A DNA stretch of 64,000 nucleotides from Hymenopus coronatus (GCA_030762935.1 CM060887.1:10594501-10658500); one strand, 5' to 3'; positions 44,035-54,972 are shown, counted from the first letter of the stretch. Notes: generated by a model not told the origin, from the sequence alone. Numbers and translations are program-made.

Positions 44035-44877
44035 TCGGTGTTACACTCACATGACTTTTTCTAACTACTCTACAAAAGATAATTCTTCTTTCAACAGCAA
44101 GCTAATCGAGATAAACATTAACAGAATGTTATTACTTAGTTCTTTATAAGTAGAATGGAACTAAGGAAATGCACTAGGCTAAAGTGATAGTCATATGTTT
44201 CAAAAGCTGTACAAATCTTCTCTTTGCTTGGCCAGGAGTAGAACAAAAGAAAAACGGACACTCCCATCTGAGAAAAGTGTAAGTACTTTACAACTGAAAC
44301 GAATAACAAGGAATACCTCGAAAACGGTAAGCCACACGAAAAAAATATTTGTGTATTTTAACAAGTCTTACATTTTTTGTATAGTAACTTTTTGTCTATC
44401 TCTTGCGCTTTACTAATTAAGCCAAATTAAGCAAAATTCATTAAGAATAAACAGGTCTTTAGAAGCTATTCCCAGAAAATTCAAGATATACATTTTATTT
44501 GTGATAGAAATGGCTTTAATATGCCGTATTTTAATCAAAATCGTTACAGCCATTTTTGAGAAAAAAAAAAAGTTCCATGTAAAGAGTAGTTTGGGGTGGG
44601 GGGATTTTTCTCAAAATCTTCGTCTCGCATTCAATACCAAACTTAAATACCACCAATATACACATTTTTGGTATTTTACTGAATTCTCGTTTTTGAGTTA
44701 TCGTGTTCACAGACACACAAGGCCCTTTTCTGAAAATGTGCTGTTTTTTTTTTTTGTTTTTTTTTTATACTGGAGACCCTAAAACATATATTTCCGGTGA
44801 AATCTCGGTAGTGAATTTTTGGGTGGAGTGCAAGTCCTTCAATATACACTATGTACATAGTTCCTGTAGAGAAAGTA
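44035..44877 (+). repeat. Family A copy 49, subtype B, full length
   Basis: TCGGTGTTACACTCACATGA to the hairpin TATACACTATGTACATAGTT and CCTGTAGAGAAAGT. Confidence 0.85.
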
Positions 44878-44883
44878 CAAAAA

Positions 44884-45028
44884 GGATGTATTCCATTCAC
44901 AAGACTTTCTATACATCTCTGCAATAAATTATTGTAGAAAACTTATTCTTCTATCTACAACATGCTAATTGAGATAAACATTAATAGAAATTGTGCTTAT
45001 CAATTGTTTCCCTGTAAGTAGAAGGGCA
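44884..45028 (+). repeat. Family A copy 50, head module
   Basis: GGATGTATTCCATTCACAAG to TTTCCCTGTAAGTAGAAGG, first of three head modules in a row. Confidence 0.8.
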
Positions 45029-45032
45029 AACA

Positions 45033-45170
45033 TCTAATGTGTTCCATTCACATGGCTTTTCTATATCTCTGTAACAAATTGTTAAAAAGCTTATTCTTCT
45101 ATTTATATCATACCAATCAAGATAAACATTAGCAGAAATTGTCCTATTTACTTGTTTCCTTGTAAGTAGA
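45033..45170 (+). repeat. Family A copy 51, head module
   Basis: TCTAATGTGTTCCATTCACA to TTTCCTTGTAAGTAGAA, same extent as copy 50. Confidence 0.8.
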
Positions 45171-45173
45171 ACA

Positions 45174-45658
45174 TCCAATGCGTTTCATTCATATGATGTC
45201 CTCTAGCTGTTTTGCAAACAAAACTTTTATTGAAAACAATCTGTTATGTACATAATGTTAATCTACATAAATATAAGCAGAATTAGTCTTATTACTAGAT
45301 TCCTTTTAAGTAGAGGGGAACTAAGAACATGCACAGGCTGAAGCGATACTCTCGTCCTTTACGAGCCGGTCGCTCTGTGAAAAAATTCCAACTCCAATCT
45401 CTTTGCTTGCCAGGAGTAAACAAACGAGAAAAGAGTCTATAATCCGGAATATCTCGAAAGCGGTTAACTGAAAAAAAAAAAAAAAAATTTATGACAAATT
45501 CTGTTACACACACGCACGCACATGGATCTTTTTCCAAAAAAAGTTTTATTTTGGGTTCAGGGAGACCCAAAACATGTATTTCCAGTGAAATGTCGGTATC
45601 GAATTTTTGGGTGCATACCTTCTCTATATACTAAGTACATAGTACGTGTAGAGAAAGT
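45174..45658 (+). repeat. Family A copy 52, internally deleted
   Basis: The head TCCAATGCGTTTCATTCATA continues to the ATCTCGAAAGCGGTTAACTG block, then jumps over an A-run to ACACGCACGCACATGG and the tail CGTGTAGAGAAAGT. Confidence 0.8.
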
Positions 45659-46122
45659 AAAAATCTAACTGTCCAATTCACGCAGCCCTCTCTAGCTGTT
45701 CCAAGTAGGAACTATTCTTAGAAAAATTATTCTTTTATCTACATCATGCTAATTGAGATAAACATAAGCAGAATTTGTCTTATTACTTCCTACATTGTAA
45801 GTAGAAGGGGACTAAGGGAATACATTATGCTAAAGGGATAGTCAAATCTTTTAAAAGTTGCTCGCTATGTGAAACTTTTTCCATGGCCCCGTTTGAGAAA
45901 AGTTAGGCGTTTAAAACTATAACAAATAACAAGGAATATCTCGAAAGTGTTCAATTCTACAAGAACGTATATGACATACATTGTGTATTTTAACGAGATA
46001 CACACTTTTTGTGCAGTACGTTTTTTGTCTACATACATATTACGGTTTAACCGAGATTCAAAAATCTGCAAACCTCACCCAGAAAAAAGAGGTCTTTACA
46101 GGCTATACCAAGAAAATTCATG

Positions 46123-46336
46123 ACTGCCTCCTTGGTCGAGTGGTCAGCGAGCTGAGTTCACTCCCGGGGATCCCGGGTTCGATTCCCGGCTGAGCGTGAA
46201 TGTGTGCGAGTTTGAGTAAAACAAAATGATTTAAATCAAACGTAAGAGAACCTACAGACACCGAGTTGTTTCAAGTGGAAAGCCCCCGATATGACCTTAG
46301 ATGTTAAAGGGGGCTATACAAATAAAATAAAAAAAA
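46123..46336 (+). mobile_element. SINE-4, complete, tRNA-derived
   Basis: TGCCTCCTTGGTCGAGTGG (box A-like) and CGGGTTCGATTCCCGG (perfect T arm) form the head. The body is ACGTAAGAGAACCTACAGAC, AAAGCCCCCGATATGACC and AAAGGGGGCTATACAAATAA. The tail is AAATAAAATAAAAAAAAA. It interrupts family A at the AGAAAATTCA block. Confidence 0.8.
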
Positions 46337-46686
46337 ATCATTATTACATTTCGTTTGTCATAAAATATCTTAATCAAAATCGTTAGCCATTTTGAGAAAA
46401 TCAACATTTTTGAAAAATGTTCCATACAAAGTAGTTTGGGTTGGGGGGATTTTCTTGAAAATCTTCCGTTTCGCATTCTTGGAAGACACCGAACTTAAAT
46501 ATCAGGTTTCGTATTTAAAGCATTTTTCTTTTTGAACTATGCTGAGTACAGGCACACATACACGGATATTTTTTCAAAAAATTCTTATTTTGGTCTCAAG
46601 GGACCTCAAAACATAATTTCGGTGGAATCTTGACGTCGAATTTTTGGGTGGAATATAGCACCTTCCCTATCCACTACCTCCATTGT

Positions 46687-46970
46687 GTCGCCCTCCGTGG
46701 TGTAATGGTTACCATGCTGACTTCATATACCCAAGGTCGCGGGTTCAAACCCGGCGGAGGACGATGGATTTTTTCGGGCGTAAAAATCAATAGTTTGGCT
46801 TCCTTCGGAAGGGAAGTCAAGCCGTTGGTCCCGTAGATCTACGGCACGTAAAAGAAACCTCAAGCCTGATTGAGAGGCCTCTGAGCAAAATTAAGCGGTC
46901 TTTCACGCCCAATATAGAATGGGACGCTGAGAACCACAGCAGTTAAAGAGCGTCCATAATTAACAAAAAA
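46687..46970 (+). mobile_element. SINE-1, complete, with target-site duplication
   Basis: Reference copy of SINE-1, 284 bp, GTCGCCCTCCGTGGTGTAAT to GTCCATAATTAACAAAAAA. CTCCATTGT is duplicated at 46678-46686 and 46971-46979 within the family A tail. Box A TGGTGTAATGG, box B GGGTTCAAACCC. Confidence 0.9.
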
Positions 46971-47005
46971 CTCCATTGTACATTTGGGCTAGAGAAAGCA
47001 ATATG

Positions 47006-47506
47006 AGGTGTTCCATTTACAGGAATAAAAAAGTATATTTTGAATTTTCTGATAATAGCCCTTGAAGAGCTCATTCTGAATGAATTTTGCATATCTGTTA
47101 AACCGTAAGAGATAGACAAAAGCTTACTACTGAAGAGTAGTAGTAGATCTCGTTAAAACACACAATTTATATCAAATATGTGGAGGTAACCATTTCCGAC
47201 ATATTCCTTGTTATAGGTTTAAATTTTCAAATACTTATTATACCTTTCTCAAATGGGAAGTGGTTATTCATCCTAGTCAAGCAAAGCGAATGGATTATCA
47301 CGTAGCAACTGGCTTTTGAAGTATGCATTTGTCTATCGCTTCGCTTATTAAATTTACTTATTTCCCTTTTACAAGTAAATATCGTAAGATAACCATTTCT
47401 GCTAATGTTTATCTCATAAGTAGGACTAATGCATAAGAATAAGCTTTTGTAAGAACAGTTTGCTGCATCAAAGGTAGAGAAACGTATGTGAATGTAGCAC
47501 ATCACA
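47006..47506 (-). repeat. Family A copy 54, head two-thirds
   Basis: A plus-oriented head scrap (GAGGTGTTCCATTTACAGG) at 47006-47025 is followed by a minus copy from GTATATTTTGAATTTTCTG to TGTGAATGTAGCACATCACA. Confidence 0.7.
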
Positions 47507-47641
47507 TTTCTTTTTTTTTTTAATATTCTTTGGAGAGTATTCTGACACGGTAGAAGGGACTATATAAAAAACTGACCAAAGAATAATCAGTTAATATCAC
47601 CTAACCAAAATCCCAGCAGTTGCCTCTAGGATTATGCTTTT

Positions 47642-48370
47642 ACTTTCTCTACATTAATGTGTACGTAGTGTATAGAGAAAAATTAGCAGAAATAGTCTTA
47701 TTATTTGCTTCCTTGTAAGTAGAAGCGAAATATGAGTATTATAGGTCAAAGAGAAGTCCAAAGCTGGTTACTACATGACTGAAGTTCCTTTATTTGTATG
47801 AACACGAGTTGACAAATTCCTGTATGAGAAAAGTACAAGTTTTTCAAAGCTAAAACCAAAAAGAAGGAATATCTCAAAAACGATAAACTCCTCGAAAAAA
47901 ATGTGTACGACATAAATTGTTTGTTTTAATGTGCTCTACATTTTTTTTGTGTGGTAAGTGTTTGTCCATTTCTTACGGTTTAGCAGTTATGCAAAATTCC
48001 TCCAGAATAAAGTAGTCTTCAGAGGCTATTCCCAGAAAAGTCAAGATATACATATTATTTGTCAGGTAAATATATGATATTTTAATCAAAATCGTTAGAG
48101 CCATTTTTGAGAAAATCAAAAATTTTGAAAAAAGTTCCATGTTAAGGGTAGTTGGGTTGGGGGATTTTTTTTGAAAATCTTTGTGTCGCATCCTTGGAAG
48201 ATACCAAACTTAAATACCAAGTTTGGTATTTAACGGTGTTTTCGATTTTGAGCTATGCTGTCAACAGACACACACACACACACGGACCCTTTCCCAAAAC
48301 ATGTATTTGAGGTGAAATCTTGGTATCGTATTTTTGGGTGCATTACAATACCTTTTCTGTCCCTATGTAC
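47642..48370 (+). repeat. Family A copy 55, hairpin fused to plus-strand body
   Basis: A minus-oriented tail hairpin (ACTTTCTCTACATTAATGTG...GTGTATAGAG, 47642-47676) runs straight into a plus-strand body that begins AAAAATTAGCAGAAATAGTC. The body continues to CTGTCCCTATGTACATTG at 48370, where a mariner-like element abuts. (CA)n is short. Confidence 0.8.
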
Positions 48371-49028
48371 ATTGCATATAGAGCTGACACATTTCTTTCA
48401 TTAATTGTTTCAAAACGTGTTATGCTAGCGACAACGTATTATACCTACATTGTAGAGGAATTTTGGGAGATTATTTACCTCTATAGCAAATGTTGAAAAT
48501 GTTCTCCATCCTGCATAAGACACAACTCAACACGTCGTACTGGCCACTCGTTGGAGGACTCTGTTGTCAATAGCTTGAATCAATCTCCTTTGTGATGTTG
48601 TGCTTCATATCGACCAAATGTCTGGGAACGTGTGGCGTAAACCCTGTCTTTTAAGTAATCCCATAAAAAGAAGTCCGGCGATGTCAAATCTGGAGATCTC
48701 GGTGGCCACAGGTTCCTGGAAATTATCCGGTCGTCAAAGAAACTTGCAATTAGGTTCATGGATTCATTTGTTGAATGGAATGTAGCGCCATCTTGCTGAA
48801 AATATCCTTGACTTAGCTCTACATCGAACTGCATGTTCACGTTGACTACAAGAACAAATGCCGAAACAGATGCAATTAGGAATAAAACATAAACATCTGC
48901 GCATCTAGTGACAACGAATCGAAATTCTAGAACATTCTGCTTAATTTGGTGCTAAAATTGGGTCATTGAATTAATTTCAACGGAATAATTAAAGAAAGAA
49001 ATGTGTCAGTTCTACATAAATCACTCTG
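48371..49028 (-). mobile_element. Mariner-like element, second copy, left end lost
   Basis: Same family as 16891-18119. The right end reads ACATAAATCACTCTG followed by TA (49029-49030). The left end begins at ATATAGAGCTGACACATTTC, so the outer 14 bases or so are missing, at the boundary with family A copy 55. No LINE is present, so this copy supplies the empty site. Confidence 0.8.
48483..48840 (-). pseudogene. Mariner-like transposase C-terminal half, decayed
   Basis: From 48840 the minus frame gives QFDVELSQGYFQQDGATFH, MNLIASFFDDRIISRNLWPP, then RSPDLTSPDFFLWDYLKDRV. Thirty-eight residues separate the D of QQD and the D of PDFFLW, both catalytic by family knowledge. Frameshifts follow. 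The C-terminus RRVELCLMQDGEHFQHLL with stop lies at 48483-48540. DNA-binding domain absent. Confidence 0.75.
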
Positions 49029-49030
49029 TA

Positions 49031-49881
49031 TCTACAATGACTGATAAGAATATTTGGGCTCAAGTGTGTGTCTGCGTTGTTTCTGTAAGAGTTTGTTGCT
49101 GGTGGAAGGTGGAAGCAGTGTGACCAACATGATATAAAGGCGCCAGATATTTGTGAAGGGGTGTGGCCGAAATTTCATTGAGCGAAGCTAGTTTTGTCTC
49201 CAAGTGTGTGTTAGGAAAGCCGGTCTGCTCTCCGGCCGGGTACTGCACGCGTCTGTATCGATCCAAAAACCAGCAGCAACCAGCTACCGCATGACAATTG
49301 GGAAGGGGCACAGCCGAGTAAACTACACAACGAGATAAAAAGGACCAAAGGAAATTAGGAATAAAAGAGAGAGAGAGAGAGAGAAGGAAATGAGACACTT
49401 AACATAAAGTAAGAGACGCAGGGATGGGTAAGAATACAAAGTAGCGAGGCAAGTTGGTACGCCTGCTGAGCGCCACATGGCAAAGAATATACAACCAAAC
49501 TACGGGACGAGTAATTAGATGGCAATCCGTGGAGAAAGCCGCAACTTTATTTTTAAGCCACCTGCAGCTGCAGATAGCAGCGCAAAAGAATGAAACAGGA
49601 AGCACAAACGTAATTAAAGCGCGAGTAACAGACATGAGGATAAAGAACTGTGGAGTTGGACCAACTCCGCCCATTTCCACAATGTTACAACACTGTGATT
49701 CGCCTAATGGAATTTTTTAACGTTTTCGTGTTTCCAATTCGCTCATTGTAATTTCAAAGGAAGTTAATCAAGATACAGGTTCGACGACACAATAGGATGC
49801 TTACCTTTCATTATTCACGTTAATGGACCATAAAATTGAGACGTTTGGGAAGGAGGTTTACAGGAAATTGTTCCACTAATA
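49031..49881. other. Low-copy sequence with short GA run
   Basis: Less AT-rich than the repeats; (GA)n at 49367-49384. Frames of 88-112 codons on both strands have no recognised motif. Confidence 0.5.
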
Positions 49882-49883
49882 TA

Positions 49884-50430
49884 CGAGTTTTTTTTTTCAA
49901 CCTCCGATAGGCTATAACTAAAAGACGCGTTCATTAGAAAACAATTATTTTATTACTAAAAAGTACTTTACGACGTTTGCGGAGAGGCATTGAAAACAAA
50001 CGATGAGGAATGCTGACTTCAGGAATTGCGTTGATCCTTGACAACGCTCGTCCACACACTGCTGGCACAACCCATCGTCTCCTTGAACAACTTCAATGGG
50101 ACATTTTCCATCATCCGCCGTACAGTCCTGACATGGCACCCAGCGACTTTCACCTTTTCCCTAAACTGAAGACGTGGGCCAGCACTTGCAAACCAACGAA
50201 GATCTTCAAAACAACGTCAACGATCATTTGAAATCATTGGCGGCAACATTGTTTGAAGCGGATATCGCAAAGCTTGTGTACAGGTACGATAAATGTCTCA
50301 ATCTTTTCGGTGATTATGTTGAAAAGTAACCATAAGTGTATAAAACTTTTAGTAATAAAATAATTGTTTTCTATGAACTTGTCTTTTAGTTATAGCCTAT
50401 CGGGGGGTTCAAAAAGAAATACCGCCCCGG
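49884..50430 (+). mobile_element. Mariner, internally deleted, with long inverted repeats
   Basis: The inner part of the inverted repeat is almost identical on both sides for about 60 bp: CCGATAGGCTATAACTAAAA, then ACAATTATTTTATTACTAAA (left 49901-49962; right reverse-complemented 50346-50405). Outer parts are diverged, but TA is present at 49882-49883 and 50431-50432. The 547-bp element is well below the roughly 1.3 kb of an intact mariner because the N-terminal two-thirds of the transposase are deleted. Confidence 0.85.
49974..50329 (+). pseudogene. Mariner transposase C-terminal third
   Basis: The frame reads RLRRGIENKR, an in-frame TGA at 50004-50006, then GMLTSGIALILDNARPHTA and HHPPYSPDMAPSDFHLF. 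Exactly 34 residues lie between the D of DNARPH and the D of PSDFH, the DD34D spacing that defines mariner. A small frameshift follows KLK near 50170. The C-terminus is GQHLQTNEDLQNNVNDHLKS and ends YDKCLNLFGDYVEK with TAA at 50327-50329. The first catalytic D is deleted. Confidence 0.85.
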
Positions 50431-50574
50431 TAGTATCTTTCAACTGAATACACATTGAAAACATGTGTGCTTAATCCACTCCCCAGTCTGATACAATATT
50501 TACGATACAATATTTCGTATTATCGGATTAACTGTTTTTTAACACAAGCCATGTGTAGGACAGGGGTTGAATAG

Positions 50575-50680
50575 GTACAGTCGGCTTGAAAAATTCAATG
50601 CCATAGCCGGGATTTGAACCACGGATCTTCCGATCTCTAGACGGTTGCTCTGCCACTGAGCATGCCGGCATAGCATTTTG
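50575..50680 (-). mobile_element. SINE-3, second copy
   Basis: The minus strand reads GCCGGCATGCTCAGTGGCAG and GTGGTTCAAATCCCGGC, then ATGGCATTGAATTTTTCAAG. It matches 36628-36710 and extends further at the 3' side. Confidence 0.7.
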
Positions 50681-50687
50681 ATTTACT

Positions 50688-51110
50688 TTACTCCGGATCA
50701 ATTTTACGAAATTTTGCATAACTTGTAAACCGTAAGAGATGGACAAAAACTTACCACACAAAACATGTAGAGTACGTTAAAACACACAATTAATGTGATA
50801 TACATTTTTTTCGTGGAGTTGGTCCTTTTTTGGTTTCAGCTTTAAAAAAATGTAATTTTCTTATACAGGAATATGTCAACTCCTGGCCATACAAACAAAG
50901 GAACGTCAGTCACATAGCAACCACCGACTTTTGACTATCACTTTAAACTATGGTACTCCCTTATTTCGCTTCTACTTACAAGGAAGCAAGTAATAAGACT
51001 ATTTCTGCTAATTTTTTTCTCGATTAGCATGAAGTAAATAGAAGCATAAGCTTTTTAACAATAAGTTGTAGCCGAGATGTAGAGAAAGTCGTGTGAATGG
51101 AACACATAAT
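50688..51110 (-). repeat. Family A copy 56, head half
   Basis: TTTACTCCGGATCAATTTTACG to GTCGTGTGAATGGAACACAT. It abuts SINE-3 at one side and the mariner at the other. Confidence 0.85.
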
Positions 51111-51399
51111 TTTTTTCAAAGGTATAGTACGAAAGATCACTGAAGATATGCAGAGTCATGTTGATAGTACCTGCTTGTAGTTCTAGCCAGATAATACAAG
51201 CAAACAGATGCTCATCAACAATGAGTACACGGATTATGGTTATTTCCATGGGAGGGCGTATAGACATTTGGGTGAGGCTTGAAGACAGTGTTCTGAATAT
51301 TTTCCAAGGTGAAATCTGTCTCAGAAACATCATTGGGACAGTGAGTGGTTTGATTAAGTCTGGTAAAAAAATCAAGAAAAAAATTGTGTGTTTCCTAAA

Positions 51400-51793
51400 C
51401 AGCTCACCTACTTCTCGACACATTCTCCTTTGACACTGGGTACAGTGATGCTCCAGATTTTTCATAGCGTCGGAAAAATAGGTTTTATCAAACTCTGCAA
51501 AGTATCCTTTGACTGCGATTATTACCTCCTCATTTGTTGAAAGTTCTTCCTACTAAGCCAACATTTCAATTTAGGGAGCAGGAAGAAGTCATTTGGAGCC
51601 AAGTCTGAGGAATCAATTCAAAGCCCAATTCGCCATTGTCATCTCTTATGTGTGGGACGCTGCATTATCCTTGTGAAAGATTTTGTGTTCAACCCTGGTC
51701 TTTTTTCCAGCCAATGTATGCTTCAAACGATCCAATAATCAAGCATAACAGGGTCCAGTTATTCCTTGGGAATTCCAAAAACATGGCCATCAT
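51400..51793 (-). pseudogene. Mariner transposase, C-terminal part
   Basis: The minus frame resumes with FWNSQGITGPCYA, a stop, then LLDRLKHTLAGKKTRVEHKI and FHKDNAASHT (second catalytic D). After frameshifts come DLAPNDFFLLPKLKCWLSRK (third catalytic D in PNDFF) and EEVIIAVKGYFAEFDKTYFS then DAMKNLEHHCTQC. These are the standard C-terminal landmarks of irritans-type mariners. The usual final GDYVEK is replaced or mutated. Confidence 0.8.
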
Positions 51794-52308
51794 TAGAATT
51801 AGCTCGTAGAATCCCTATAGGGCCTCTTGACTGTTCTGGCAATCCCGTGCAGCCAGTTCGGGAAATATCCTCGTTCTATTTATATTGGTATTCTCCATTC
51901 CCTGCAATCCTTGGCCGCTGTCGTCCAGTTGAATCCACAGTGAAGTTTCAGATCATCTGCCCATTTTTGGATCCCATACTGTCGTCTCGTGTGCCCATCT
52001 GTTGTGGTCCATCTTCATGTTTTGGCCCACCCACTTCCATTTGAGGTAGGTGGCTGATGATGTTGCATCTTCGATGCATGTAGTCTTCCTCAGTTGTTCG
52101 TTGCGGATTCTGTCACGGAGGCTGACGCCTACAATCCTTTCTCCATCTTCCTTTGTTCTCAGCTTTTTTCTTTCTCTGTTTGTTAGGGCCCAGATTTGTG
52201 CTCCATATAGAAGGAGAGGAAGGATGGAGGTGTCCAGTATATAGTTTTTCATTCTTAAACTGCAGGTATTCTTTTCAGGCTCCAGAATTGTGGCCATGCT
52301 GCCGAGAC
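51794..52308 (-). mobile_element. RTE-like LINE fragment inserted in mariner
   Basis: Minus-strand frame: LGSMATILEPEKNTCSLRMK, ILPLLLYGAQIWALTNRERK, GVSLRDRIRNEQLRK, then YLKWKWVGQNMKMDHNRWAH. A frameshift is followed by ADDLKLHCGFNWTTAAKDCR and REWRIPI with stop at 51880-51882. LP.L.YG...W...... and SLRDRIRNE.LR are typical of the C-terminal domain after RT in RTE-type elements. Severely 5'-truncated; 3' end has no poly(A). Confidence 0.85.
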
Positions 52309-52900
52309 GCCATCATCTTACCAGCTGACAAAATGGTCTTTGCATTCTTCTGTGTGCTTCTACCAGTCTTTGTCCACTGTTTTTACTGCCGTTTCGACTC
52401 TGGTATGTAATGATGATCACAAGTAAAAAATCAGCGCAAAAAAGTCTTGCGATTAAACATCGCCAGATACTTAGTCGAAATGTTGTACCGCTTTTGGTCC
52501 ACTGTGAGCAATCGCAGTTCCACCTCGCACACAGCTCCTTCACAGCCAATTCTCTGGGCAGGATATTATGCACTCGCTCAGGTGATATGTCTACAGTCTC
52601 AGCAACCTCATACATTTTATTCAGCGGTCTTGCATTACTATGTCATGGATTTTGTCAACAGTTTCCTGTGTGGTGAGTTAATTTGGACGACTGGAGCGCG
52701 CTTCGTCTTCAGTGCTTGTCCGACCACGTTCAAATGTAGTCCAAAAGTAAATGTAAAGGAAGTTCAATTAAGATGCAGAATCCACGAGGACATAATCCAA
52801 ATCTATTTTGATTTGAGGGGCAGTTCAAACCTTCAAATAAAAATGTTTAATAATAATCACGAAACTCGGTTTACTCAATTTTCAATCACAGTTGTCCAAT
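52309..52900 (-). pseudogene. Mariner transposase, N-terminal part
   Basis: From about 52860 downward on the minus strand: IKHFYLKV (first helix-turn-helix), TAPQIKIDLDYVLVDSAS, TTFERGRTSTEDEARSSRPN, then KIHDIVMQDR and a stop. A one-base shift leads to YEVAETVDISPERVHNILPR, the second helix-turn-helix. Another shift gives NISTKYLAMFNRKTFLR, a stop, FFTCD (first catalytic D) and HHYIPESKRQ, then TQKNAKTILSAGKMMA at the LINE joint. At least four disabling changes. Confidence 0.8.
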
Positions 52901-53672
52901 TAAGGACAATGAACTCTTTGCTGTACATTGTTGAATTTTTAGGGTCCTTTGAATAATCCAGTTACCAACCATGAAGGACAACAAAAATGTTTCATTCTTT
53001 CATGGAATTTTATCAGATTTATCAAACCCTTTTTAGCTGCTATGGAAAATGCCCAAGTTTATTTGCCATCCCTCCAGAATAGGCTGCATATTTAAAGATG
53101 TACACTTTATTCAACTCCAAATCATGGCAAAGCACAATGATGCACCAACACATTATTGAATGTGTGTGAGATGTAATGTATAGAACCCAAAGAATCGACA
53201 TTTTAATGGCAACTGTGCGCGAGTTGCTGATATAAAATATTTTCCAAAGGTAAAAACCTGCCGATATAACAAGGGTGGGGTATGGAAGAGGAAGTTTACC
53301 TCTGAAGCTGACAGCATTTTGTCATTAGCTCTACGCAACTTACATCCTGGATATGCTATCCTCATTTTCACCGCCTCAAGTGCACTTAACTTTATGACAG
53401 TCCACTTTGATATCCTCGACGTACACAAGAGTGGATGATGACCCACATAAGCAGATTCATGGCTTTCCTCACTTTTATGTCACAGGACTTCTGGAACATT
53501 AGATACAACCTACATAAGGACCTCTTTCACAGATTACACGAGGAGTGGATGGGACTTCATGCTGGCGTACTAAAGGTATAGTCTGTTTAGTGAACGTGGG
53601 TGCAGTTGCCTCATAAAGGAACTGTAAACTACTCACAACAAATGAGCCATAAAACTATTTCCACTCCCCAGA
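52900..53672. other. Low-copy sequence, no gene recognised
   Basis: Less AT-rich in the part 53150-53640. The minus frame at 53153-53446 (97 codons) has no recognised domain. Part of it may belong to the mariner's 5' side. Confidence 0.4.
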
Positions 53673-53675
53673 AAA

Positions 53676-54240
53676 ATCTCTACATCTCTATAACAAATTA
53701 TTAACAACCTTATTCTTCTATTTACTAATGCTAATCAAGAAAAACATTAGCAGAAGCGGTATTTTGTTTACTTCCTTATAACTACATAGAACTGAAATAA
53801 GGGAATGCACAGGTTAAACCGATATTCAAGACCTTTAAAAGCCGGTCGCTATGTGAAACATTTGAAATTCCATTCTTTTTCTTGCCAGACAAACGAGAAA
53901 CGAGAAGATAGATAGATATCTTCCCGTTCGAGAAATTGATACAAAAAATCCGGAATATCATTAAAACGGTTCACACCATAAAAAAGCATATATCATAAAT
54001 TGTGTGTTTTAATGGAATGTACATTTTTTATATAGTAAGTTTTTGTCCATCTCTTATGGATTGCCAGTTATACAAAAGTCATCCAGAGGTCTTCAGAGGC
54101 TATTCCCAGAAAATTCAAGCTATACGGTTCATTTGTCATAAAAATGTCTTTAACATAACGTGTTTTAATCAAAATGGTTAGAGCTATTTTTTAAAAAAAA
54201 CGGGATTTTCGAAAAATATTCATCTACAAGTTAGTTGGGG
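53676..54240 (+). repeat. Family A copy 57, head two-thirds
   Basis: AATCTCTACATCTCTATAAC to TTCATCTACAAGTTAGTTGG, then an A-run and copy 58 in opposite orientation. Confidence 0.75.
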
Positions 54241-54248
54241 AGACCGAC

Positions 54249-54966
54249 AGAAAAAAAAAAAATTAGAAATAGGTACGTGCGTGTGTGTCTGGGCAGGATA
54301 GCTCAAAACCGAAAACTTGGTATTTAAGTTCACTATCTTCCAAGTAAGCGACATGAAGATTTTCAAGAAAATCCCCCCACCTCCAACTACCGTTTACATG
54401 GAAAAAATTTCGAAAATTTTGATTTTCTCAAAAAGACTCACGATATGGATTAAAATATCATATATTGAATACATTTACCTGACAAATAAAATGTAGATCT
54501 TTAATTTTCTGGGAATAACCTCTGAAGAAATCTTTATTCTGGGAGCATTTTACGGAATTTTGCATAACTGGTAAACCGTAAGAGATACACAAAAACTTAC
54601 TTGATAAAATATATAGAACTCGTTAAAACACACATTTACGTTATACACATTCTTTTCGTGGAGTTGACCGTTTTAGAGATACTCCTTCTTATTGGTTTCA
54701 GTTTTAAAATACGTAATATTGGAACTCGTCAGATCCTGACCACACAAAGAAACGGATTTCACCCATAGAAATCACATTTTAAATCATGAGACAGTCGGTT
54801 TAGCCTAGTGTATTCCCTTATTTCCCTTCTACTTGTAAGGAACTAAGTAATAAGACCGTTTCTGCTAATGTTTATCTCGATTATCGTAAAATAGACAGAA
54901 GAATATATTTATTAACAACAATTTGTTAGTGTTCTAGAGAAAGTCATGTGAATGGAACACATCAGA
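54249..54966 (-). repeat. Family A copy 58, tail missing
   Basis: It starts at AGAAAAAAAAAAAATTAGAAAT, the internal A-run, and ends AACACATCAGA. Facing copy 57 it makes an inverted composite. Confidence 0.8.
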
Positions 54967-54972
54967 CTTTTA

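Larger units (their letters stand above)
45664..46999 (+). repeat. Family A copy 53, interrupted by two SINEs
   Basis: Starts TCTAACTGTCCAATTCACGC five bases after copy 52. SINE-4 interrupts at 46123-46336 and SINE-1 at 46687-46970. The tail ends TTGTACATTTGGGC and TAGAGAAAGC. Confidence 0.85.
51120..52900 (-). mobile_element. Mariner split by an RTE-like LINE
   Basis: The N-terminal part lies at 52900-52309 and the C-terminal part at 51785-51400 on the same strand, separated by a 515-bp LINE fragment at 51794-52308. GCCATCAT occurs at both joints (51786-51793 and 52309-52316), the LINE's target-site duplication. Outer limits are approximate because I could not recognise the terminal inverted repeats. 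Confidence 0.8.

Noticed and set aside
52447..52956. 169-codon plus-strand frame
   Set aside because: It is antisense to the decayed mariner transposase and has no recognisable domain of its own.
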